A program made the position numbers and the translations under genes. Below, piece after piece: positions 1 to 7,174 of a stretch of 40,114 nucleotides of DNA. The notes below the pieces were generated by a model, which was not told where the DNA came from, did no database searches, and saw nothing but the letters and a program-made list of their open reading frames with translations. The DNA lies in the NCBI GenBank assembly GCA_947311115.1, contig CAMZKE010000051.1, positions 1-40,114 of the forward strand, given 5' to 3'. Source of the stretch: an uncultured Bacteroidales bacterium (GTDB lineage Bacteria; Bacteroidota; Bacteroidia; Bacteroidales; JAFGXI01). The number at the start of each line of letters is the position of its first letter. The stretch's first letter is position 1.

Positions 1-76
1 AAACACCATATTGGTGATATTCAGAATTTTACTAATTTAGTTAGATGGAATTATTCATGCATTTTTCTTTTTCTGA

Positions 77-160
77 GATGAGGCGACGAACCATGCCACT
101 GTATATGAATACCGCAAATGGTCTGCAACAAAGTATCAGGAAAAGAAAAATATATATTGA
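77..160 (+). pseudogene. Possible degraded C-terminal fragment of a gene at the left window edge (DEATNHATVYEYRKWSATKYQEKKNIY*)
   Basis: Frame-2 reading from 77 gives a protein-like hydrophilic/aromatic 27-residue stretch ending at TGA 158-160; an in-frame stop (74-76) precedes it. The stop lies at the start of repeat B. Confidence 0.25.
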
Positions 161-259
161 AAAATATAATCACCCAAATTTGGGTGTTTTGATAAGCAGT
201 TGTTTATAAATAGATTATACGTAATATTATTGTACTATATTAATAATGCGGGTTAACCC
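156..259 (+). repeat. Family B dispersed repeat, left copy (ATTGAAAAATATAATCACCCAAATTTGGGTG...TTGTTTATAAATAGATTAT...AATAATGCGGGTTAACCC)
   Basis: Matches 4625-4703 over its right half and the reverse complement of 40004-40114 over most of its length. Contains palindromes CACCCAAATTTGGGTG and GGGTTAACCC. Confidence 0.8.
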
Positions 260-367
260 AAAACAGATTAGAATATAATGTATTTAAAAGAAACATTAAA
301 CATAATTTAAAAATGAGTATGCCCTATTTTAATGATAATAATCTTTTATTTTAATCGTTTAATAATG

Positions 368-375
368 TAAATTTG
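368..375 (+). promoter_or_regulatory. Bacteroidota-type -7 element (TAAATTTG, TANNTTTG consensus) upstream of the efflux operon
   Basis: TAAATTTG 26 nt before ATG 401; T-rich stretch at the expected -33 position. Confidence 0.45.
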
Positions 376-400
376 CAATAATTAGTAACTATATAAACAC

Positions 401-1627
401 ATGAAAAAGAAAATAATTTACTCTGCAATATTTATTGTTATAGTAGCAACAGTATGGTTTTTTACAGGAAATACAACAACTGACAAATCAATAAAAATAA
501 ATCCTAAATTTGGTAAATTTGTAATAAACGTAACAGTTAAAGGCGAACTTGATGCGGAAAAATCAGTAAATATTAATGGTCCAAGTGGTTTGCGTACTAT
601 AAGAATTTACAACGATATTAAAATAGAGGATTTAATTCCTGAAGGAACAGTAGTTGATTCCGGTGCATATATTGGGCGGCTAGACAAAACGCCTGTAATG
701 AGCAAATTAAAAGAGGTAGATGCAAATCTTGAAAAATTAACAGGGCAAATAAATAAATCTAAAATTGATTCGGCATTAGACCTAAGAGCAGCACGCGATC
801 AACTTGTAAATCAAAAATATGCTATTGAAGAAAAGGAAATTGAATTAAAAAACTCTAAATATGAACCTCCTGCGGTTCAACGTAAAGTCCAAATTGATCT
901 AGAAAAAGCTAAACGAAAATATAATCAGAGCATTCAGAATTATAAATTGAAAAAAGATAAACAAATAAATATTATTCAGAGTGCAATAATAGATTTTAAT
1001 AAAGGGCAGACTAGTAAAGACCAGATAATGAAAGTGTTAGATGGTTTTACGGTAAAAGCACCGCAGGCAGGAATGGTAATTTATGCAAAATCGTGGAACG
1101 GTAAAAAGAAAGTACCTGGTTCAAGCATTAGCCCTTGGAATCCAATAATTGCTACTTTACCTGATTTATCAACAATGCAGATAAAAAGCTTTGTTAATGA
1201 AATAGATATTAGCAAAATAAAAGAAGGTCAAGAGGTTGAAATTTCGGTTGATGCTTTTCCTGATAAAATATTAAAAGGAGAAGTAGAATCTGTTGCTAAT
1301 ATCGGAGAAGAACTTGCAAACTCAAGTGCTCATGTTTTTGAGGTCATTATTAATGTAATAGGAACAGACCCTGATTTACGACCATCGATGACAACAAAAA
1401 ATATTATTACAACTAATGTAATCGATAGTGCTTTGTATATACCTTTAGAATGTTTACACTCTAACGATACCGTAGTTTTTGTTTACACTAATGGATATAA
1501 AAAAATTATTGAAACAGGCGAAAACAATGAAGATAATATTATTGTTACAAAAGGCTTAACTATTAATGATGAAATTTATCTTTCGGAACCGGAAAAATCT
1601 GAAGATTGGGAATTTTATAAAAAATAA
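401..1627 (+). CDS. HlyD/RND-type periplasmic adaptor subunit of an efflux system
   Basis: N-terminal TM anchor, coiled-coil and barrel-sandwich features (PAGMVIYAKSW, ISVDAFPDKILKGEVESVA); followed by MacB-like permease and TolC genes. Confidence 0.88.
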   Translation: MKKKIIYSAIFIVIVATVWFFTGNTTTDKSIKINPKFGKFVINVTVKGELDAEKSVNINGPSGLRTIRIYNDIKIEDLIPEGTVVDSGAYIGRLDKTPVMSKLKEVDANLEKLTGQINKSKIDSALDLRAARDQLVNQKYAIEEKEIELKNSKYEPPAVQRKVQIDLEKAKRKYNQSIQNYKLKKDKQINIIQSAIIDFNKGQTSKDQIMKVLDGFTVKAPQAGMVIYAKSWNGKKKVPGSSISPWNPIIATLPDLSTMQIKSFVNEIDISKIKEGQEVEISVDAFPDKILKGEVESVANIGEELANSSAHVFEVIINVIGTDPDLRPSMTTKNIITTNVIDSALYIPLECLHSNDTVVFVYTNGYKKIIETGENNEDNIIVTKGLTINDEIYLSEPEKSEDWEFYKK

Positions 1628-1720
1628 ACACCTTGATAATAAACCGACCAGATAATTTTTTGCAAATTATTATTTAAAGCATATGGAATTAAATCCAAAC
1701 AAATTAAAACTATTTTTATT

Positions 1721-3061
1721 GTGATTTTTAATCAAAAAACATTAACAAAATATAAGCTAAATATTAAGATTGCTTTTGATGCCGTTTTAAGTAATAAAGT
1801 ACGAACTATTTTAACAGGGCTTGGTATTATTTTTGGTGTTGCAGCCGTAATTGCAATGCTTGCTATAGGAAATGGAGCAAAAAAAGAACTTCTCGACCAA
1901 ATGAAACTTGTAGGAGTAAACAATATAATTATCACTCCAAAAATTGAAAAGAACAAACAAAAATCGAACTCCGACGATAAAAAAGAAGATAATGAGAATA
2001 ATCTTTCGGCAGGTTTAACCTTAAAAGATGCTGAGGCAATTAAACGAATTATACCAAGTGTAAAACAAGTAAGCCCTGAGGTTACTAGCGAACAACAAAT
2101 AGTTTTTAAAAAAAATAGTATTTCAGGGAATTTTACAGGAATAACAAATAGTTTTTTTGATGTTTATAATTTAGAATTATCAGAAGGTAAATTTTTTAAC
2201 AACACACACTATCAAAAAGGGGAACAGGTTTGTATAATCGGTTATAATGTTGCAATAAAACTGTTTCCTACCGAAAACCCTATAGGTAAACAAATAAAAT
2301 GTGGTGGACTTTGGTTAAAAGTAATAGGCGTGCTAAAAAATAGATTAATGGACGACGACCAAATGACAAACCTTCAGATCGACAATTTTAACTTAAATAT
2401 TTATGCTCCAATACAAACTGCTCTTTTACGCTACAACGATCGTTCAGTAATAAATTCATCAAAACTAAAAAAATCGTATAATGAAGATGAAATGCCGACA
2501 GACATGAATTCAAATCAGTTAGATAAATTAATTGTACAAATTGATGAATCGGAGAATATAAGTACAAGTTTAAATATTATACAACGATTACTAAAAAGAC
2601 GACATATAAACGCAGAAGACTTTATTATTACTGTACCCGAATTATTATTAAAACAGGAACAAAAAACCCGTAATATTTTTAATATTGTATTAGCTGCAAT
2701 TGCTAGTATTTCTCTAATAGTAGGAGGAATAGGCATTATGAATATTATGTTAGCATCGGTACTTGAACGAATAAAAGAAATTGGGCTACGTCGTGCAATT
2801 GGTGCAAGGCAAGAAGATGTAGTTTTACAATTTATTGCTGAGGCAACAATAATATCGGTTAGTGGCGGTATTATAGGTATTATTTTAGGAATTACTCTTG
2901 CAATATTAATAAGCCAGTTTACCGAGATAACAACAATAGTATCAGCATTTTCAATATTTGTTTCATTTTTTGTATCGGTTGGAGTTGGTATTTTGTTTGG
3001 ATATATGCCAGCAAAAAAAGCCGCATTGCAAGACCCTGTAACATCATTACGCCATGAATAA
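1721..3061 (+). CDS. MacB/FtsX-family ABC transporter permease (GTG start; no ATPase domain)
   Basis: N-terminal TM (LSNKVRTILTGLGIIFGVAAVIAMLAIGNGAKKELL), MacB periplasmic domain, C-terminal GGIGIMNIMLASVLERIKEIGLRRAIGARQEDV motif. Confidence 0.92.
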   Translation: MIFNQKTLTKYKLNIKIAFDAVLSNKVRTILTGLGIIFGVAAVIAMLAIGNGAKKELLDQMKLVGVNNIIITPKIEKNKQKSNSDDKKEDNENNLSAGLTLKDAEAIKRIIPSVKQVSPEVTSEQQIVFKKNSISGNFTGITNSFFDVYNLELSEGKFFNNTHYQKGEQVCIIGYNVAIKLFPTENPIGKQIKCGGLWLKVIGVLKNRLMDDDQMTNLQIDNFNLNIYAPIQTALLRYNDRSVINSSKLKKSYNEDEMPTDMNSNQLDKLIVQIDESENISTSLNIIQRLLKRRHINAEDFIITVPELLLKQEQKTRNIFNIVLAAIASISLIVGGIGIMNIMLASVLERIKEIGLRRAIGARQEDVVLQFIAEATIISVSGGIIGIILGITLAILISQFTEITTIVSAFSIFVSFFVSVGVGILFGYMPAKKAALQDPVTSLRHE

Positions 3062-4526
3062 AAAAATTATAACATTATTATTAATAGTAAATTCTGTTTT
3101 TGCATGGTCGCAAAATCAGCAGTTATCTTTGCAAGATGTAATTAGAATTGCAAAAGAAAATTCGCCGGATGCTCGAAAAGCTAAGCATCAATTCAGAGCA
3201 AATTATTGGCAATATAGAACCTATAAACGAAGTATGTTGCCTCAATTAGTTTTTGATGGCACACTTCCGTCAGTTAATAGAGCTTTTACTGAATATACCT
3301 CATCAGAGGGAGTACAAGAGTATGTTGGACAAAGCTATATTTCGTATAGTGGAGCATTAAGACTAAACCAACAAATAGGTTTAACCGGTGGTAGTGTATT
3401 TCTCTCAATAGGACTGCAACGTATTGATAATTATTATGATACAACAACCACTAAAAATTATCTTTCAACACCTATAAGTATTGGTTATAATCAACCTTTG
3501 TTTAATTATAATCCATATAAATGGAATAAAAAAATTGAGCCAATAAAATATGAAAAAGCCAAACGTGAATATCTTGAAGCAGTTGAACAAGTTTCAATAA
3601 CAGCTGTAAATTATTTTTTCGATTTACTTGCTGCTGAAATGAATATGAATATTGCCGAAGTTAATGTTGCAAATTACGATACATTATATAAAATTGCTCA
3701 GGGCAGATATAGTTTGGGTAGAATAAAAGAGAACGATTTGCTTCAATTAGAATTGCAGCTTTTAAAATCTAAATCACAAAAAGAAAAAGTTCAGCTCGAT
3801 TATCAAAATACATTATACAAATTCAAGTCATTTTTAAGAATAAAAGATAATAGCAATATTATATTAATTTTACCCGAAGTTAATAAACTTGCTACAGTTT
3901 CTTATGATGATGCTATAAATCTTGCAAAAAATAATAATCCTGAAGTGCTTGATTTTGAGCAACGATTACTGGAAGCTCGTGCAAATTTAAGTAGAGCCAA
4001 AACCGAAAACGGACTAAATGCAAATTTATATGCCGTTTTTGGGCTTACACAAAATGCTGATTTATTACCAAATGCATATAAAAACCCTAACGACCAACAA
4101 CAATTAACACTAGGAATACAAGTTCCAATTTTAGACTGGGGAATGCGTAAAGGGCAAGTAAAAATGGCTGAAAGTAATATGGATTTAATTGAAGAATCAA
4201 TTGAGCAAGAGAAGATAGATTTTAATCAATCAATATTTATGAAAGTTTCTGAGTATAATATGCAACAGAATCAGTTACTTATTGCAGCAAAGCGTGATAC
4301 TATTGCTCGTAAAAGTTTTTATGTAATAAAAAACAGATATTATTCCGGTGGTGTTTCTGTTACCGATTTAAATATTGCTCAAAACGATATGGATAACTCT
4401 AAAATTAGTTATATACGTACTTTGCAAAACTATTGGCGTACACTTTTTCAATTACGAAAATCTACTCTTTACGATTTTCAACAAAATAAACCTATTAATG
4501 TTGATTTTGAAGAAATTTATAACTAA
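3054..4526 (+). CDS. TolC family outer membrane efflux protein
   Basis: Signal peptide, paired repeats of TolC type (LSLQDVIRIAKENSPDARKAKHQF; VSYDDAINLAKNNNPEVLDFEQRLLEARANLSRAKTENG); overlaps upstream CDS by 8 nt. Confidence 0.9.
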   Translation: MNKKIITLLLIVNSVFAWSQNQQLSLQDVIRIAKENSPDARKAKHQFRANYWQYRTYKRSMLPQLVFDGTLPSVNRAFTEYTSSEGVQEYVGQSYISYSGALRLNQQIGLTGGSVFLSIGLQRIDNYYDTTTTKNYLSTPISIGYNQPLFNYNPYKWNKKIEPIKYEKAKREYLEAVEQVSITAVNYFFDLLAAEMNMNIAEVNVANYDTLYKIAQGRYSLGRIKENDLLQLELQLLKSKSQKEKVQLDYQNTLYKFKSFLRIKDNSNIILILPEVNKLATVSYDDAINLAKNNNPEVLDFEQRLLEARANLSRAKTENGLNANLYAVFGLTQNADLLPNAYKNPNDQQQLTLGIQVPILDWGMRKGQVKMAESNMDLIEESIEQEKIDFNQSIFMKVSEYNMQQNQLLIAAKRDTIARKSFYVIKNRYYSGGVSVTDLNIAQNDMDNSKISYIRTLQNYWRTLFQLRKSTLYDFQQNKPINVDFEEIYN

Positions 4527-4554
4527 GCTTTGCATAAAAACACCAAATACTGCG

Positions 4555-4591
4555 TTACTTTTGTTTCGGCAACAGATATTTACAAAAGTAA
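4555..4591. repeat. Foldback: TTACTTTTGT-17nt-ACAAAAGTAA
   Basis: 10-bp perfect inverted repeat 4555-4564 / 4582-4591 downstream of the TolC gene. Confidence 0.7.
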
Positions 4592-4624
4592 ACCCGTTAA
4601 TTTAAAAAAATGCGAGTGCGTCTC

Positions 4625-4703
4625 TTTAACCCAGATTATAACCAATTGTTTATAAATAGATTATGCGTGGTGTTGTTGAATTCTATGAATAATGCGGGTT
4701 AAA
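4625..4703 (+). repeat. Family B dispersed repeat, compact copy bounded by TTTAACCC / GGGTTAAA
   Basis: Terminal 8-bp inverted repeat (4625-4632, 4696-4703); about 57-nt ungapped similarity to 200-256 and to the reverse complement of the right-edge copy. Confidence 0.8.
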
Positions 4704-4751
4704 AAAGTTTTACCATTCAACATAATAAGTATTTTTAAATCTAAATTAATA

Positions 4752-5612
4752 TCACTCAAGATAATTAATAGATTTAACAACTTTTTTTGCTTTACCTGAT
4801 TTGTATTGGTTACGTAAACAGAAATTTGCAAATAAAATTACGTTATCCTTATTTGTAGTTTTAAAACTATTTTTAATTGACGATTTAATAGGCTTTAACT
4901 CTATTTTGTTATCTTCAATACTTTTGATTAAATATTGTGTTTGTGTTAAATTAAAGCGGTCGGCATCAACCAAAAGTTTAATAATACCTGTGCTTGATTT
5001 AGGTTCATTTTTAAACAATGTTGGTAAATCTTTATGATTATGAAAATACTTATCAGTAGCACGTGCAATTTTATCATGAGCTTCATCATTAGCAATATGC
5101 CATAATGTATGCGATGTTTTTACAGCTCCCTTAATATGTAATTCGCCAATAAATTTTATTGATGCTCCTGTTTTACCATCAGTTTTAAATCTTTTACCTG
5201 CTTGTTTCTCTGTAAGCTCATTAAATTTTAAAGTTTTTAACGATGAAGTTGTATCAGTTAAAATTATATGTAATTTATAATAATCACTCTTTTTAAACTC
5301 TACATGATTTGCTTTTGTTAAAGGACTTGCTTTAGGAACAGTATATTTAAAATAATTTCCGTAAATATCCCAATACATTGTAATGTCAATTATTTTGCAT
5401 TCGCCTGTGTTACAGGCAGGAACATATAATTTACTGTAATAATATACAGGTAATTTTGTTTCTGGGTTAATTGCTTGAATGATAGTTGTTTCTGTCGAAT
5501 CATTTATTTTTACATTAAATTTTTCGCCATCAACAGTTTCAATTTTTGATGTATTAATTAATGTAAAACCTAAAATAATAGCAAATGGTAATAAAAAAAC
5601 TAATTTTCTCAT
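4752..5612 (-). CDS. Secreted protein of unknown function with FMN-binding-like DxxTGAS motif and CNTGEC motif
   Basis: Signal peptide (MRKLVFLLPFAIILGFTLIN); DGKTGAS followed by AVKTSHTLWHIAN, resembling periplasmic FMN-binding domain sequences. Confidence 0.6.
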   Translation of the reverse strand: MRKLVFLLPFAIILGFTLINTSKIETVDGEKFNVKINDSTETTIIQAINPETKLPVYYYSKLYVPACNTGECKIIDITMYWDIYGNYFKYTVPKASPLTKANHVEFKKSDYYKLHIILTDTTSSLKTLKFNELTEKQAGKRFKTDGKTGASIKFIGELHIKGAVKTSHTLWHIANDEAHDKIARATDKYFHNHKDLPTLFKNEPKSSTGIIKLLVDADRFNLTQTQYLIKSIEDNKIELKPIKSSIKNSFKTTNKDNVILFANFCLRNQYKSGKAKKVVKSINYLE

Positions 5613-5627
5613 AATTTATTAAATTTG

Positions 5628-6590
5628 TTAAACGATACCTTCATTTAAAATATCGTGTAAATGAATAATTCCTTTATATTTATTGTTGTCAACTACAATA
5701 AGTTGAGTAATTTTATTTTCTTCCATTATATTAAAAACATCAATTGCCAAAGTATTCAAATTAACAGTTTTTGGATTTGCTGTCATAATATCTTTAGCTG
5801 TAAATTTTGATATATCAAGCGATTTTTCAAGCATTCTTCTAATATCGCCATCAGTAATAATACCAATAAGTTCATTATTTTTAATAACGGCAGTTGCTCC
5901 AAATCTTTTTTCTGAAATTTCAAGAATTACATCTTTAATACTTGTATCAACATTAACTTGAGGCATTTTAGTGCTTTTTAATAAATCACTTATTTTTAAA
6001 TACAAACGCTTTCCTAGACTTCCACCCGGATGGTATTTTGCAAAATCTTTATTAGTAAAACCTTTTAATTCTAGCAAACAAACAGCCAGAGCATCGCCAA
6101 TTACAAGCTGAGCTGTAGTGCTATTTGTTGGTGCTAAATTATTAGGGCAAGCTTCTTTTTCTACAGTAGCTTTTAACACATATTTCGAATGATTTGCCAA
6201 ATAAGAATCAGTATTTGAGACCATTGCAATTAGGGTATTTCCTGTATTGTTTATTATTGGAACAAGCGACTTTATTTCAGGAGTATTACCACTTTTTGAA
6301 ATACAAATTACAATATCATTTTTTTGAATAATACCTAAATCGCCATGAATAGCATCGGCAGCATGCATAAAAACGGCAGGAGTACCTGTTGAGTTTAAAG
6401 TAGCCACAATTTTATTCCCAATATTTGCACTTTTTCCTATACCTGTAATTATTAAACGTCCTTTGCTATTATATATTTCTTCTACAGATTTAACAAAATC
6501 ATCATCTAAATAATCAATTAATTTTTTTATTGCATCAGCTTCAGCTAAAATAGTTTCTTTTGCAATATTTATAATTTTTTGCGAGGACAT
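5628..6590 (-). CDS. kdsD: KpsF/GutQ family sugar isomerase (D-arabinose 5-phosphate isomerase), SIS + tandem CBS domains
   Basis: GRLIITGIGKSANIGNKIVATLNSTGTPAVFMHAADAIHGDLG, CISKSGNTPE, C-terminal CBS pair. Confidence 0.93.
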   Translation of the reverse strand: MSSQKIINIAKETILAEADAIKKLIDYLDDDFVKSVEEIYNSKGRLIITGIGKSANIGNKIVATLNSTGTPAVFMHAADAIHGDLGIIQKNDIVICISKSGNTPEIKSLVPIINNTGNTLIAMVSNTDSYLANHSKYVLKATVEKEACPNNLAPTNSTTAQLVIGDALAVCLLELKGFTNKDFAKYHPGGSLGKRLYLKISDLLKSTKMPQVNVDTSIKDVILEISEKRFGATAVIKNNELIGIITDGDIRRMLEKSLDISKFTAKDIMTANPKTVNLNTLAIDVFNIMEENKITQLIVVDNNKYKGIIHLHDILNEGIV

Positions 6591-6607
6591 ATAATTTTTT
6601 TATGCTA

Positions 6608-6615
6608 CAAAGTTA
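6608..6615 (-). promoter_or_regulatory. Putative -7 element TAACTTTG for the kdsD-like gene
   Basis: TANNTTTG on the minus strand 18 nt upstream of the ATG at 6590. Confidence 0.45.
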
Positions 6616-6671
6616 CATATAATTTTTTTTTAGTGAAATTCTTAATAATTTAGTAGAAATTTAAACTTAAC

Positions 6672-7055
6672 ATGATGAACAAAATAATTCACACAGAAAA
6701 AGCACCTGCAGCTGTTGGTCCATATAGCCAAGCTGTTGAATCAAACGGAATGTTATTTATATCAGGTCAAATTCCACTTAACCCTAAAACAGGTAAAATT
6801 GTTGAAGGTGGTATAGTAGAGCAAACAGAGCAAGTAATGCAAAATATTGAAGCAATACTTACCGAAGCCGGTTATAAATTTACCGATGTAATTAAATCAA
6901 CTTGCTTACTTAGCGATATGGAAAACTTTGGTGCAATGAACGAAGTTTATGGTAAATATTATTCTTCGAACCCTCCGGCACGTGCTGCATTTGCAGTTAA
7001 AAGTTTACCACTTGGAGTAATGGTTGAAATAGAAACTATTGCTGTTAAAGCATAG
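6672..7055 (+). CDS. ridA: RidA family reactive imine/enamine deaminase
   Basis: HTEKAPAAVGPYSQAVESNGMLFISGQIPLNPKTG and C-terminal NPPARAAFAVKSLPLGVMVEIETIAV. Confidence 0.96.
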   Translation: MMNKIIHTEKAPAAVGPYSQAVESNGMLFISGQIPLNPKTGKIVEGGIVEQTEQVMQNIEAILTEAGYKFTDVIKSTCLLSDMENFGAMNEVYGKYYSSNPPARAAFAVKSLPLGVMVEIETIAVKA

Positions 7056-7174
7056 TTTATAAGTAAATACACGTATTTTATAAATAAACATTTAATATGT
7101 GTATTTATTTTATTAATTTTATGCAACTTTTAGAACAGAATAAAAGTCTTATTTTTTTTAATTTAAAATCTACA

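Noticed and set aside
4375-4605. 76-aa plus-strand ORF at the TolC 3' end
   Set aside because: Alternate frame of the TolC gene running into the foldback repeat.
7097-7174. N-terminal extension of the S8 protease (MCIYFINFMQLLEQNKSLIFFNLKST)
   Set aside because: The internal MM at 7175 begins a clean signal peptide ending TTNAQ; the extension would disrupt export.
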